Of a stretch of 64,000 bases of DNA, positions 9,608 to 19,680 are shown piece by piece (position 1 is the stretch's first letter; every line of letters starts with the position of its first letter). Source of the stretch: Verrucomicrobiota bacterium. GTDB lineage: Bacteria > Verrucomicrobiota > Lentisphaeria > JABSQK01 > JAJFLO01. The position numbers were made by a program, and so were the translations under genes. The notes below the pieces were generated by a model. The model saw only the letters and a program-made list of their open reading frames with translations, had not been told where the DNA came from and ran no database searches. The DNA is taken from NCBI GenBank assembly GCA_021772615.1, contig JAJFLQ010000046.1, forward strand, positions 1-64,000. The letters are read 5' to 3'.

Positions 9608-9744
9608 GAATAGTTCTTTGTGGCGCTATTGCTTTGGACGTGAGGCTATGACAAGATAATACCGACATCGCGGCCGAACGCAACCCACCGCTTTACGCTC
9701 GAAGAACGATATGACAGATGAAGGACTTCGTACTACTGTAAGGG

Positions 9745-11181
9745 ATGAAGCTGAAACGTGGAGACCGTGTTACCCTGGACATCGTTGATACAGCGGAAAA
9801 GGACCAATGGTTCGGTCGTACCCGCGACAATATCGGTGTCTTTGTGCGCGGGCAGACAGCCGTCGGCGACGTGGTCGAGGCAGAAGTATTCAAGAGCCGG
9901 AAATCGCACGTCTACGCGCACCTGATCGACGTCACCACGCCATCGTCATTTCGCCAGGACCCCGTGTGCTCCCATTTCGGCTCCTGCGGCGGTTGCAAGT
10001 GGCAGCATATCGCCTATGCCGAACAACGTCGATTGAAACACGCAATGGTCGTCGCGGCGTTGTCTCGCATCGGTGGATTCGAACAGCCCGACGTTGACAA
10101 CGCGGTGGCAGCGGAGCAGGTGACCGGATATCGTAACAAGGTTGAATTTTCCTTCTCCGACAGCCGCTTCCTCACCGGCGACGAGATCGCCTCCGGCGCC
10201 GAGACCTTTGCGAAGCCCAAGACCTTTGCGCTGGGATTTCACGCGCCGCGCAACTTCTACAAGGTCGTTGACATCGACTGGTGCCATCTCGCAACCGAAG
10301 CCACGAACACTGTGCTGGACTGCGTCAAACGATTCGCGCTGAAACACAAGCTTCCGGCCTACACCGTTCGCAACCATACCGGGTTCTTGCGGCACCTGAT
10401 GGTGCGACACGCGGCCCGAACGGGCGAGCTGATGGTGAACCTTGTCACAGCAACCCACGATGCCGGCATCACTGCGGATCTGCTGGCGCTGTTACAGGCC
10501 GAAACGGATGGCGGCGTGCACACGTTTGTGAACAACATCACGGCGCGCAAAGGTGATGTCTCGACCGGCGAACGGGAAGTTGTCGTATATGGTTCGGGAC
10601 AGATAACGGAACTGCTTGCGGGCTGTCGTTTCCGAATTTCCGCCAACTCGTTTTTTCAAACCAACACGCATCAGGCAGAGAAGCTGGTCGCGATGGTTCT
10701 GGAGGATGTGGGTTCGCGTGCCGATGCCGTGGTATACGACCTCTATTGCGGCGCCGGCTCACTGTCGCTTCCGATCGCGCCGCACTGCCGAAAGCTGCTG
10801 GGTATCGACTGTGTCGAAGCAGCGATATCCGACGCGGTCGGGAATGCGTCGCTGAACGATGTTGGCAATTGTCAGTTTGAGGTGGCCAATCTCAACCAGG
10901 CGCCGGATTTGATGGCAACGTTCGAGACGTTTGGTTTGCCGGATACCGTGGTGACTGACCCACCACGGGCAGGAATGAACCCCAAGGCGTTGTCCGTGGT
11001 ATTGCGGCTGCGGCCGTCGCGAATCGTTTATGTGAGTTGTAATCCTGTGAGCCTCGCTCGAGATGCCGGCACGCTTTGCCGCGGCGGTGATTACCGTTTG
11101 GCACGGGTGCGGCCAATCGACATGTTCCCGTATACCAATCACATCGAAACGGTCGCCTTGCTAGAAAGGACCACGACATGA
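9745..11181 (+). CDS. rlmD: 23S rRNA (uracil-5-)-methyltransferase, RumA/RlmD type
   Basis: This is a 478-residue class I SAM methyltransferase that makes 5-methyluridine in RNA. Order of parts: a TRAM domain (residues 1-62); four iron-sulfur cluster Cys (C75, C81, C84 in CSHFGSCGGCKW, and C180 in DIDWCHL); a central domain with FRISANSFFQTN; the SAM-binding motif VYDLYCGAGSLSLP; the substrate motif VTDPPRAGM; and the catalytic Cys C432 in IVYVSCNPVSLARD. All catalytic elements are present and length is normal. The family includes RlmD, RlmC and RlmCD, and the exact target uridine cannot be decided from sequence alone. The next gene's ATG overlaps its stop (ATGA). Confidence 0.92.
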   Translation: MKLKRGDRVTLDIVDTAEKDQWFGRTRDNIGVFVRGQTAVGDVVEAEVFKSRKSHVYAHLIDVTTPSSFRQDPVCSHFGSCGGCKWQHIAYAEQRRLKHAMVVAALSRIGGFEQPDVDNAVAAEQVTGYRNKVEFSFSDSRFLTGDEIASGAETFAKPKTFALGFHAPRNFYKVVDIDWCHLATEATNTVLDCVKRFALKHKLPAYTVRNHTGFLRHLMVRHAARTGELMVNLVTATHDAGITADLLALLQAETDGGVHTFVNNITARKGDVSTGEREVVVYGSGQITELLAGCRFRISANSFFQTNTHQAEKLVAMVLEDVGSRADAVVYDLYCGAGSLSLPIAPHCRKLLGIDCVEAAISDAVGNASLNDVGNCQFEVANLNQAPDLMATFETFGLPDTVVTDPPRAGMNPKALSVVLRLRPSRIVYVSCNPVSLARDAGTLCRGGDYRLARVRPIDMFPYTNHIETVALLERTTT

Positions 11182-12404
11182 ATGCCCGGACTCTTCTCAT
11201 TGTGATATGCTGTATTGCCGCTTTCGCCACTGTGCGAGCCCGGGACGCGACGGTTGGCTGGCGTACGGACGGCACAGGTCGGTATTCGGACGCCGAACCG
11301 GCTACCGAATGGTCGCAGCGAAAGAATATCATATGGAAAACCGAGATGCCGGCGCCGTCAAATGCAACACCGGTGATCGTGGGCAGACGACTGTTTGTCC
11401 ACAGCGAGCCGTCCACGCTGCATTGCGTGAACGTGGTCGACGGGCACATTCTGTGGGAGCGCTCCAATGCGTATACGGATGTGCTGTCGACGGCAGATTT
11501 GGAGGCGGCCGGAAGCGACGGTTTGGAACTGCCGATTACCCATGAATCCAACGGCTATACGTCGCCGGTTCCGGTTTCCGACGGTTCATATGTCTATGCG
11601 CTCTACGGCACCGGCACGGTGGTTTGCTACGATATGGATGGCGTGAAGCAATGGGCACGGTTGATTGAAAAGTCATCACACCGATGGGGACACAGCGCGT
11701 CGCCTGCGCTCCACGGCAAGATCCTTATTGTTCATGTGCAAACATTGTTTGCGCTCGATGCAGCTACTGGAAAAACGCTGTGGCAGGCAGATGCCGAGGT
11801 CGGATGGGGTGCGCCCCAGATAATCCGCGTCGGCGAAACATGGGCGGTGATGACGTCAAAGCGTGGCGATATTTTCCGATTGAGCGACGGCCAGCGCCTG
11901 GGGGAAAATGTCACCAGTCTCGACTACGCGACACCAGTGGTCAGGGACAACATCGTCTACTCGATCGAAGGTCAGTCGTTCGCCCGGTCGGTTACGCTGA
12001 AGCCGGAGGCTACGGCTGTCAATGTGGATACATTGTGGCAGGCGCGCATAAAGGGTAGCCGGCACTACGCCTCACCGTTGTTGCATGACGGCTTGGTGTA
12101 CACCATCTCGCGCGAGGCGCGGTTGAGCGTATTGGAACAATCCACAGGCACATTGGTTTACGAGAAGAAACTCACAATAAACCATGGCAACACCAACAGT
12201 GTGTACTCCAGCGTCACGCTCGGCGGCGATCATATCTTTATCGGCTGCGAAGAGGGTACGACACTGGTGCTCAAACCGGGCCGAACATACTCGGAAGTCG
12301 CGCGAAACAATCTCGAACCCTTCCGCAGCACGCCCGTGTTCAGCGGCGACCGAATGTATCTGCGCGGGCTGCGGCACCTCTACTGCATCGGCCGACTTTA
12401 TTGA
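11178..12404 (+). CDS. Exported PQQ-like beta-propeller repeat protein
   Basis: This is a 408-residue protein with a signal peptide (residues 1-21, ending VRA-RD). It is built of PQQ/quinoprotein-like blades: repeated patterns such as VVDGHILWE, YDMDGVKQWARLI, LFALDAATGKTLWQA, and TLVYEKKL close successive sheets. No catalytic PQQ-dehydrogenase residues are obvious, so this is better seen as an envelope scaffold or sensor propeller (BamB-like fold) than as an enzyme. Translational overlap (4 bp) with the rRNA methyltransferase gene suggests co-expression, though a functional link is not evident. It converges on the Xer recombinase gene, with a 7-bp overlap at the ends. Confidence 0.8.
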   Translation: MNARTLLIVICCIAAFATVRARDATVGWRTDGTGRYSDAEPATEWSQRKNIIWKTEMPAPSNATPVIVGRRLFVHSEPSTLHCVNVVDGHILWERSNAYTDVLSTADLEAAGSDGLELPITHESNGYTSPVPVSDGSYVYALYGTGTVVCYDMDGVKQWARLIEKSSHRWGHSASPALHGKILIVHVQTLFALDAATGKTLWQADAEVGWGAPQIIRVGETWAVMTSKRGDIFRLSDGQRLGENVTSLDYATPVVRDNIVYSIEGQSFARSVTLKPEATAVNVDTLWQARIKGSRHYASPLLHDGLVYTISREARLSVLEQSTGTLVYEKKLTINHGNTNSVYSSVTLGGDHIFIGCEEGTTLVLKPGRTYSEVARNNLEPFRSTPVFSGDRMYLRGLRHLYCIGRLY

Positions 12405-13366
12405 GCCCGAGGGTGAGCCTTTGCGTAGACCGCGATGAGACGTTCGGCACTGACGTGCGTGTAAATCTGCGTCGTCGACAGGCTGGCATGCCCGAGCATC
12501 TCCTGAACACTTCGCAGATCAGCACCGGCATCCAGCAGATGCGTCGCAAACGAATGCCGCAGGGCATGTGGTGTGAGGTCAAATGGAAGGTTTGCCTCGT
12601 TCAGATACAGTTTGAAGTTCCGCTGAACCGTGCGCGCTGTGAGCCGGGACCCCTTTTGATTGAGAAAGAGCGGTCCGCCGGAGCGGCGTGAGCCAAGGCC
12701 CGCATCTTCACGCACCGTGAGGTAGCGACGCAGTGTGTCCACCGCCGGTTTGCCCATCACGCACGTCCGTTCTTTTTTGCCTTTTCCTCGTACCCGGAAG
12801 CTGTTGCCGTAAAAATCGACGTCCTCGTAATTCAGGCCCACGGCTTCGCTGACACGGAGCCCACCGCTGTAGATCAACTCAAGGAGGGCCTGGTCCCGCG
12901 CCGTGGAAAACAGCGGCGCGCCGATATTCTCATGTCGCATGAGCGCCACTTTCTGCCAGTAGGTCTGTGGCGCGTCGAGGACGCATCCTACCTCTTTCAC
13001 TGTAAATACCTTGGGCAGGCTCCGCGTTCGCCTTGGTGTGCTCAGTCCCGCAAATGGGTTGCTTTCGAGAATCTCTTCGCGTATCAAGAAGCGACAGAAA
13101 GAACGCATGCTCGACACCTTTCGCATGATAGAGCGCCGTGCCAGTTTGCGCGTGTGCAGATCGACAAGGTAGCGTCTGGCGGCTGCCGGCGTGATCGTTT
13201 CACGGGGCGATCGCAGCGGTCGTGTCACGATCAGGTGCGCGAATGCACAAATATCACGGCGATAGTTGTCTACCGTGTGCGGCGACGCGTTACGCTCGGC
13301 CGTTAGATAACGAACGAAACGGTCCAGCAACGGCATCAATGCGTTGTGTTGGTCATCAGTAGACAA
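12398..13366 (-). CDS. xerC: Tyrosine recombinase XerC/XerD family
   Basis: This is a 322-residue tyrosine recombinase. Residues 12-105 are the SAM-like core-binding domain (RFVRYLTAERNASPHTVDNY). The catalytic domain carries all expected residues: R171 (SGGLRVSE), K195 (RGKGKKER), H267 and R270 (HALRHSFATHLL), H293 (EMLGHASL) and the nucleophile Y302 (TTQIYTHV). It has a short insertion around residues 136-155 absent from typical XerC. With an Xer-type sequence and no phage or transposon genes nearby, it most likely resolves chromosome dimers at dif with a partner. XerC versus XerD is not certain. It is a separate lineage from the integron integrase remnant at 43.6-44.1 kb. Confidence 0.9.
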   Translation of the reverse strand: MSTDDQHNALMPLLDRFVRYLTAERNASPHTVDNYRRDICAFAHLIVTRPLRSPRETITPAAARRYLVDLHTRKLARRSIMRKVSSMRSFCRFLIREEILESNPFAGLSTPRRTRSLPKVFTVKEVGCVLDAPQTYWQKVALMRHENIGAPLFSTARDQALLELIYSGGLRVSEAVGLNYEDVDFYGNSFRVRGKGKKERTCVMGKPAVDTLRRYLTVREDAGLGSRRSGGPLFLNQKGSRLTARTVQRNFKLYLNEANLPFDLTPHALRHSFATHLLDAGADLRSVQEMLGHASLSTTQIYTHVSAERLIAVYAKAHPRAQ

Positions 13367-13552
13367 TGGGGGGAGCCGTGTGTGTGGCAGGTGAAAACCG
13401 AATGTATCCGTCGCGAAAAATGCGCGTTCGTCTGGACCGAATATTGCGAGGTTCTATGCGTACGTCAAGCTTCGTTCTCGCCAACTGGGCGAAGGGAACT
13501 ACACGCAATGGTGAACCAGGTAGCATTCCGGTTTAGGCCGGCCGCATAAGCT

Positions 13553-15928
13553 ATGAGAAGAACGCACAATCGATACCCGGCACTCCGTCGTCTGTTCAGC
13601 ATACGTGGAAAAGTGACCATTTTGATGTGCTTCCTCGTGGTCACGACCGCGTTGGCTGTAACCGTCTGGATTTTTCGCCAATTCGAACGCGAGCTGGTAG
13701 CGCAGAAGGCGCGCGAACTCGACCATGACGCATTCTACTTGGGTATCCAGTTTCGAGATCAGATACAAGACCTGAAAGAAGACTCGAATTTTCTGGCCGG
13801 TACACCTCCGATCCAAGGCATTGTTCGAGCGTTGAAGTCGAGCACACATGTCGATCCCGTCGACGGGTCCAGCCTCGACGTGTGGCGCGACCGCCTGACG
13901 ATTATTTTCACACAGTTGCTCCGGGCAAAGGCAGATTACCTACAGATCCGCTTTATTGGCCTGGCAGATGGCGGCATGGAGTTGGTGCGTCTGGATAGAG
14001 GCGGCCCTGCCGGAACGATCCGCGACGTTCCCGCTGACGAACTTCAGCCCAAGGGCGACACAAGCTATTTTCGTTCTGCCGTACGCCACGGCCGTAACCA
14101 GACGTCGCTATCGGGTCTGGATCTAAATCGCGAACGCGGGGAGATCACCGACCCGCCTGTGCCGGTGCTTCGGGCGTCGACGCCTATTTACGCTCCGAAC
14201 GGTGCGCTTTTCGGCATCGTGGTGATCAACAAGAATATGCAGGAAATATTCACGTCGCTCGCCACCGTGGCTCATTCCGGCCGATCGTATTACCTCTCCA
14301 ACAATAACGGCGACTATCTCATCCATCCTGATCGCTCGAAGACCTTTCGATTCGAGTACAATGAAGCCTCGCGAATCCAAGACGATTTTCCGATGCTTGC
14401 CGGTGCGTTCGGGCGCGACAATATTGTCGAATTAACGGGCATGCACGCGTTGGATGATGGCAAGAGGTTGGCGTATCATCTCCAGAAAATCAACTACGAT
14501 CCGCTTACGCCCGGGAATCTGCTCGGTATCATGGTTACCGATGATTTTACGGATGCTGCGGTTGTTTCTGATCATGTTCTGAAACACGCATATTTAATTA
14601 TTGGCATCCTGATCGTTCTGGCCATCGGACTCGGCGCTGTCTTCACCAAACGGCTGACGACGCCGTTTATCGACATCACGCACGCCGTCGAGCGATTTGG
14701 AACCGGCAGCACGATTCGGAATCTGCCTGTGAATGCTTTCGGCGAAGCCGGCGTTCTGGCCCGCGCATTCCAGCGCATGGTCGCTGCGGTGGAAGAGCAT
14801 ACCTTCAAACTCGAAAACGAGGCACTGGAGCGTAAAAAGGCGGAGTTGCATGCCGTCGCGATCTTTGACAACGCAACTGATGGGATTATCACCATCGACA
14901 AGCGCGGCGCCGTAACCCGTATCAACCCGGCCGCGGAGACAATGTTCGGCTATGCCGCCGACGACATACTGGGGGAAAATGTCAAGCTTCTAATGCCGCC
15001 ATCTGTCCGGGACAGGCATGATGGATATCTGGACAACTATCTTCGTACCGGCAAAAAAACGTTCATTGGCACCCGGCGTGAGATCGTTGCCGTACGAAAT
15101 GATGGTAGCGCGGTCACATTGGAATTGGCCGTGAGTGAATCGCATAGTGGCGACACAATAACCTTCACGGGCATTTTTCGCGACATCAGCGATCGTAAGC
15201 AGGCGGAAGCCGCGCTACGGCATTCCCATGAGGAGCTTTCGCGGTCCAACGCCGAACTTGAACGGATTGCCTATGTTTCCGCCCATGATCTCAGGGAGCC
15301 GATCAGGGCATTGGCGAGTTGCACGCAGATGCTGAAACGTCGCGTCGGCGCCGAACTCGACGACGCGTCGCGCGAGCTGATGGACCATATCGTCGATGCC
15401 GCGAGGAGAATGAGTGATCTGGTCGACGACCTCCGCAGCTTTATTGAACTCGGACGTCGCGAGTGTAAACTGCGTAGCGTGGATGCCGGCGCCGCATGGG
15501 CGTCGGTTGTCAACGACTTGAAAGTAGAGATCGAGCGTATAGGAGCACGTGTTACGGCAGAGGCCTTGCCTGTCGTCAGGGCCGACGAAAAGATGTTGAA
15601 ACAGATGCTGACTCATCTCATTGCAAACGCGATCCGGCATCGATGTCCCGATCGCCCCGTAACCATTCATTGTCGCGCCCGTAAACATGAAGGCAATTGG
15701 GAATTTTTGATATCAGACACTGGTCCGGGGATTCCTGCCAAGTTTCACCAGGAAATATTTGTATTTTTTAAGCGCCTTCACAACGATCCGCTGATCTCCG
15801 GAAACGGTGTAGGCCTCGCGCTCTGCAAGAATATCGTAGATAAACACGGCGGCAGAATCTGGGTCGAGTCTGAGATCGGAGCAGGTACAACCGTGATATT
15901 TACCCTTTCCGCAATCGGCAGCGATTGA
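13553..15928 (+). CDS. Membrane sensor histidine kinase (Cache-HAMP-PAS-HisKA-HATPase)
   Basis: This is a 791-residue hybrid-free sensor kinase. A first TM helix (residues about 20-40) and second TM helix (about 345-363) bracket a large periplasmic Cache-type sensor. HAMP follows (about 365-420), then a PAS domain (about 430-545; INPAAETMFGYAADDILGENVKLLMPPSVRDRH split into the usual pattern). The dimerisation/phosphoacceptor helix has His578 (YVSAHDLREPIRAL). The ATP-binding domain shows an N box (LTHLIANAIRH), G1 (DTGPGIPAKF, near residue 720) and G2 (GNGVGLALCKNIV). No adjacent response regulator is encoded. The ligand is unknown. It resembles phytochrome/bacteriophytochrome-type HisKA kinases in the acceptor region. 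Confidence 0.9.
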   Translation: MRRTHNRYPALRRLFSIRGKVTILMCFLVVTTALAVTVWIFRQFERELVAQKARELDHDAFYLGIQFRDQIQDLKEDSNFLAGTPPIQGIVRALKSSTHVDPVDGSSLDVWRDRLTIIFTQLLRAKADYLQIRFIGLADGGMELVRLDRGGPAGTIRDVPADELQPKGDTSYFRSAVRHGRNQTSLSGLDLNRERGEITDPPVPVLRASTPIYAPNGALFGIVVINKNMQEIFTSLATVAHSGRSYYLSNNNGDYLIHPDRSKTFRFEYNEASRIQDDFPMLAGAFGRDNIVELTGMHALDDGKRLAYHLQKINYDPLTPGNLLGIMVTDDFTDAAVVSDHVLKHAYLIIGILIVLAIGLGAVFTKRLTTPFIDITHAVERFGTGSTIRNLPVNAFGEAGVLARAFQRMVAAVEEHTFKLENEALERKKAELHAVAIFDNATDGIITIDKRGAVTRINPAAETMFGYAADDILGENVKLLMPPSVRDRHDGYLDNYLRTGKKTFIGTRREIVAVRNDGSAVTLELAVSESHSGDTITFTGIFRDISDRKQAEAALRHSHEELSRSNAELERIAYVSAHDLREPIRALASCTQMLKRRVGAELDDASRELMDHIVDAARRMSDLVDDLRSFIELGRRECKLRSVDAGAAWASVVNDLKVEIERIGARVTAEALPVVRADEKMLKQMLTHLIANAIRHRCPDRPVTIHCRARKHEGNWEFLISDTGPGIPAKFHQEIFVFFKRLHNDPLISGNGVGLALCKNIVDKHGGRIWVESEIGAGTTVIFTLSAIGSD

Positions 15929-16091
15929 AGCATACCGAGATTTACCATACCTGCAACTGTGGTGGAATGCTTCTTGCGAGAGAAATGCAAAATATTGATT
16001 GCAAATACGGGACGAATGCATCTAATTTCCAATAATCCAAAAATTCAGCAGACCATAAATCCAGCAATACATGAGTCACGGGAGCGATCGA

Positions 16092-17495
16092 ATGTCAACG
16101 ATCTTTAAGCGAGAAGTGACACCGGTTGAAAAAATTATTCAACCGTTTCAGAAGTTTACCAAGACAGAATCCTGCGGCGGTATTGTGCTGTTTATTTTTA
16201 CCATCGCCGCCTTGGTATGGGCAAATTCGCCTTGGTCGGAGAGTTACCACCATCTGTGGGAAACGCCAGTCACCATCGGATTCGGCAGTATGGCGCTGAG
16301 TAAGGTCCTGCACCATTGGATCAACGATGGCCTCATGGCGGTATTTTTTCTGATTGTCGGACTGGAGATCAAACGCGAAATACTTGTAGGCGAACTCGCA
16401 TCAATGAAAAAGGCCATTCTCCCGATCGTTGCTGCGATCGGCGGGATGGTCGTGCCGGCGTTGATTTACGCTGTATTCAATCACGGGCAACCGACTGCCC
16501 GTGGTTGGGGAATCCCGATGGCCACCGACATCGCATTCGCAGTCGGCGTGCTCACGTTGCTCGGCAGCCGCGTGCCGTCCGCCTTGAAGGTTTTCCTGCT
16601 CGCACTTGCGATCGTCGACGACCTTGGCGCCGTCCTTGTCATTGCGTTTTTTTATACGGCCGAGATCGCCTGGGGATATCTCGTTGTCGCCAGTGTGATA
16701 TATGCGGTGTTGATGGTATGCAACCGGGTATGCGTCCGCCATCCATACGTCTATTACTTTTTTGGACTCCTGCTTTGGTTCGCATTTCTTAAATCCGGAC
16801 TCCACGCCACACTCGCCGGGGTCCTTTTGGCCCTAGTGATACCAACGCGCAGGCGGATTGCGCACGAAGAATTTCTGGCGCGGAGTACGTATTGTCTGTA
16901 TCAATTCTCTGTGGCTGCCGAGGAACGCGATTGCATTGCTACAAACGAGGAGCAGCAAAGCGCCGTGCATGCGTTGGAGAATATCTGTGAGAAAATAAAC
17001 TCGCCGGCGTTGCGTATCGAACACGCACTGCATCCCTTGGTGACATTCGCGATCATGCCTGTTTTCGCGTTGGCGAATGCCGGTGTGCACCTCGGCGGCA
17101 ACATCGGAAGCGCGGTTACATCTGCCGCCGGGATGGGCATCATTCTCGGGCTCGTCGTTGGCAAGCCTATCGGCATCACGCTTTTTTCATGGTTCGCGAT
17201 CAAGTGCGGTCTGGCGGCAAAGCCGGATGGCGTCTCCTGGCCGCAATTATTTGCCGGCGGCTGCCTGGCCGGTATCGGCTTTACTATGTCGATCTTTGTT
17301 GCCAATCTCGCGTTCGGCCCAGGAGCCATGCTGGATATCGGTAAAATCGCTGTGATGGGGGCTTCGATTGCCGCCGGCGTTGCGGGCTCCGCAATCCTCC
17401 TGGTTGCGGGAAAACGTACGGCGGAAGCTGCCGAATCGGCCAAGGCCGACGCATCGCAACTTGTCGGGGCGGCCATGCCCTCGCCGGAATCATGA
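16092..17495 (+). CDS. nhaA: Na+/H+ antiporter NhaA
   Basis: This is an integral inner-membrane antiporter that exchanges cytoplasmic Na+ (or Li+) for protons. Start 16092 is preferred because GGGAGCG lies 6 bases upstream; an ATG at 16071 is also in frame. Family landmarks are clear: VFFLIVGLEIKREILVGEL, the ion-path Asp in PMATDIAFAVGVL (D153 counted from 16071), and the paired catalytic Asp in LALAIVDDLGAVLVIAFFYT (D183/D184). The protein has about 12 hydrophobic helices. It is longer than the E. coli form because of a hydrophilic segment after helix 8 (about residues 265-320) and a charged C-tail, both common in other phyla. Confidence 0.95.
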   Translation: MSTIFKREVTPVEKIIQPFQKFTKTESCGGIVLFIFTIAALVWANSPWSESYHHLWETPVTIGFGSMALSKVLHHWINDGLMAVFFLIVGLEIKREILVGELASMKKAILPIVAAIGGMVVPALIYAVFNHGQPTARGWGIPMATDIAFAVGVLTLLGSRVPSALKVFLLALAIVDDLGAVLVIAFFYTAEIAWGYLVVASVIYAVLMVCNRVCVRHPYVYYFFGLLLWFAFLKSGLHATLAGVLLALVIPTRRRIAHEEFLARSTYCLYQFSVAAEERDCIATNEEQQSAVHALENICEKINSPALRIEHALHPLVTFAIMPVFALANAGVHLGGNIGSAVTSAAGMGIILGLVVGKPIGITLFSWFAIKCGLAAKPDGVSWPQLFAGGCLAGIGFTMSIFVANLAFGPGAMLDIGKIAVMGASIAAGVAGSAILLVAGKRTAEAAESAKADASQLVGAAMPSPES

Positions 17496-17569
17496 TAGTC
17501 GCTGCCGGTATCCGGTTGCACCGATAAGGATACGCGCCAATCATCTGTCGCAATTCTCCCAATTCGTCG

Positions 17570-18343
17570 TCACAGTCGTAATTGGTGGTATTGTGTAAAA
17601 CAGAGCCGTCGTATAACGATGCCGACCGCGACGCATCCCAGCGAAGCCGAAGCCGTCAGCATCAGCATGACGACGATCTGATATCGAATCGATGTCATCG
17701 GGTCCGCACCGGCCAGAATTTGACCTGTCATCATTCCGGGAAGTGATACGAGTCCGACCGTCATCAGCGAATTGATCGATGGAATCATGCCGGCGCGGAT
17801 GGCGTCGCCCAACATGGTTGCGGTCGCTTCTTCTCTGGTTGCACCGAGGCACAGCATCACCTCCACTTCGTCACGTCGTTTGCGCAGATCCCCGAACAAC
17901 CTGTCCAGTGCGATGGCAATCGCATTCATCGAGTTCCCAATGATCATGCCGCCGATCGGAATAAAGTACTGCGGCGCGTACCAGGGATCGACACGGATGA
18001 TGACCGCAGTGACCGTCCACAGCACAGCCATGTAGCTGATCACCATCGACGCGAAGACGGGTACGAAGGTTGGAATCGCCTTTTCCCCGACGCGACTACG
18101 AATAGCCTGGGCCGCCCAGAATATCATCCATGTATACAACAGCACGATGATACGCAAATCGTTTATTCGGAAGACAAACTGCAGAACGTATCCGACCAGG
18201 TACAACTGTGCGAACGTGCGAATCGTGCCCCAAAACAAATCTTTTTCGAGCCGCAGCTTCATGACGATCGAGGCAACGCCGGCAATGCATACAAATCCGA
18301 CACACAAGAGGAGTTGGCCAAAAGACAGGTCTACAAGCGTCAT
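17570..18343 (-). CDS. fetB: ABC transporter permease, FetB/UPF0014 family
   Basis: This is a 257-residue membrane protein with about seven hydrophobic helices and the UPF0014 signature region (GGMIIGNSMNAIAIALDR, followed by a cytoplasmic loop RRDEVEVMLCLGATREEA, and SLPGMMTGQILAGADP). In E. coli the FetA-FetB pair is an iron exporter that aids resistance to oxidative stress. The start overlaps the stop of the upstream ATPase gene by 4 bases (ATGA), so the two subunits are translationally coupled. Metal specificity here is inferred from the family, not shown by the sequence. Confidence 0.88.
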   Translation of the reverse strand: MTLVDLSFGQLLLCVGFVCIAGVASIVMKLRLEKDLFWGTIRTFAQLYLVGYVLQFVFRINDLRIIVLLYTWMIFWAAQAIRSRVGEKAIPTFVPVFASMVISYMAVLWTVTAVIIRVDPWYAPQYFIPIGGMIIGNSMNAIAIALDRLFGDLRKRRDEVEVMLCLGATREEATATMLGDAIRAGMIPSINSLMTVGLVSLPGMMTGQILAGADPMTSIRYQIVVMLMLTASASLGCVAVGIVIRRLCFTQYHQLRL

Positions 18344-19014
18344 AGCGCGGTGTCCTCGATTTCCACGAGTGTATGTCGCTCGAATCGGCAGCGACGCACC
18401 GGGAAGTCGGAAGAGGAGAACCGTTGATGCGTGACCAGAACAATCGCGATCCCGCGATCCCGATTCAGCGTCGCGAGTCGATTCTCCACGACGAGACGGG
18501 AACGATCATCCAGGGAAGACGTGGGCTCATCGCAGAGGAGTACCGTGGGCTGCATCAGCTCGGCCCGCAAGAGCGCAAGACGTTGTCTCTGTCCAACAGA
18601 CAGTGTTGAGGCCGGTGCGTCCAGCGAGACGCCATCCAACAGGCATTGGTGCAATAACGCGATCAGGCCGGCATTGTCGGGCGGGGCAATGCCGGATCCG
18701 GCTCTGAAGCGAAAGCCGAGCATCAGGTTCTCGCCTACAGTGCCCGGTGTCATTACCGGTGTTTGTGGAACAAACCCGATCATCCGGCGGACAGAGGTGA
18801 TGTCCTGGTCGTACATCGAGACCCCGCCGAGCAGGCAGTCGCCGGCCGCCGGCGACTGAAGAAAATTCATGGTTCGCAGGAGGCTGCTCTTTCCACAGCC
18901 TGACGCGCCCTCGATAACGACGAAGTCCCGGTCGCCAATGACGAGATTGACTCGTTCGCACAACGGGTCGGCGTCGCCATACTGAATACGGACATCGCGA
19001 AGTTCAAGTGTCAT
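18340..19014 (-). CDS. fetA: ABC transporter ATP-binding protein, FetA type
   Basis: The start at 19014 (MTLELRDVRIQYGD) gives 224 residues and matches the usual ABC start; 12 extra codons upstream are open. The nucleotide-binding motifs are complete: Walker A GASGCGKSS, Q-loop near GFVPQTP, signature LSVGQRQRLALLRAEL, Walker B VLLCDEPTSSLDD, and H-loop VTHQRF. It is the energising subunit for the overlapping FetB-type permease gene. No substrate-binding protein is present, in keeping with an exporter. It is likely to act at the inner membrane. Confidence 0.88.
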   Translation of the reverse strand: MTLELRDVRIQYGDADPLCERVNLVIGDRDFVVIEGASGCGKSSLLRTMNFLQSPAAGDCLLGGVSMYDQDITSVRRMIGFVPQTPVMTPGTVGENLMLGFRFRAGSGIAPPDNAGLIALLHQCLLDGVSLDAPASTLSVGQRQRLALLRAELMQPTVLLCDEPTSSLDDRSRLVVENRLATLNRDRGIAIVLVTHQRFSSSDFPVRRCRFERHTLVEIEDTAL

Positions 19015-19149
19015 GGTCCACATCAATGTCGGCCGGGTTTGCGAATCCATCCGGGCCTAGTATGTTTTCTCTGACAGGTTGCCGGAAGTGGATCATTCAA
19101 CCATCGTACCTCAAGCACAAATGCTTACCACGGGGAGTAATGTCTCAAT

Positions 19150-19680
19150 ATGGAAACAGACAGCAATAACGGCAGCAGCGTCGAAATCCCGCTCAGGTCG
19201 TTCATCTTTGACAATGTCTGGCGTAAGGACCTGCCTGATATTGAAGATGCGGTGGTTGATCTCTGGACTACGCATAAACTGTTGCCAACGCGCGAAGCCG
19301 CCGTTGCACGTGCCAGGGAACTGGTGGTCGTCGTCAAGCAGCCGGACCTTTCCGTTGTCGCCGTTTCCACGGCGTATCGGTCACAGATCAAACACATGAA
19401 CAACAACTTCTTCTACTACTTTCGTTGCATGATCCTGCCCGGACACCGTCGTCCGGGATTGTTTTCCCGGCTTCTGGTCGATACCTGTAACATTCTCGAA
19501 CGTCAATACACGGAAGACGTCACGCCGCACTGTATCGGGATTATCATGGAACTCCAGTTCGAACCGCTGAAGAAATATCTGCGGTCGGCGGTATGGAAGG
19601 AAATGGATATGGTGTACATCGGCAATACAGCTGGCGGAAATCCGGTCTGGACGCACTATTTCGAAGGCGCCAAGATATGA
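19150..19680 (+). CDS. Putative GNAT-like N-acetyltransferase
   Basis: This is a 176-residue cytoplasmic protein. The order of an N-terminal helix pair (DIEDAVVDLWTTHKLLPTREAAVARARELV), a strand (LSVVAVSTAYRSQI), then a strand-turn-helix (FYYFRCMILPGHRRPGLFSRLLVDTCNIL) looks like the acetyl-CoA-binding core of GNAT enzymes. The pyrophosphate loop here is RRPGLFSRL rather than the textbook Q/R-x-x-G-x-G/A. The C-terminus has a further strand set. The acceptor substrate is unknown and the family call is tentative. It is a single gene, divergent from fetA. Confidence 0.5.
   Translation: METDSNNGSSVEIPLRSFIFDNVWRKDLPDIEDAVVDLWTTHKLLPTREAAVARARELVVVVKQPDLSVVAVSTAYRSQIKHMNNNFFYYFRCMILPGHRRPGLFSRLLVDTCNILERQYTEDVTPHCIGIIMELQFEPLKKYLRSAVWKEMDMVYIGNTAGGNPVWTHYFEGAKI

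Noticed and set aside
12398..13366. Xer-type recombinase as the integron's own integrase
   Set aside because: It lacks the IntI-type features, is 30 kb away and matches the XerC/D layout; the true IntI-like fragments are at 43.6-44.1 kb.
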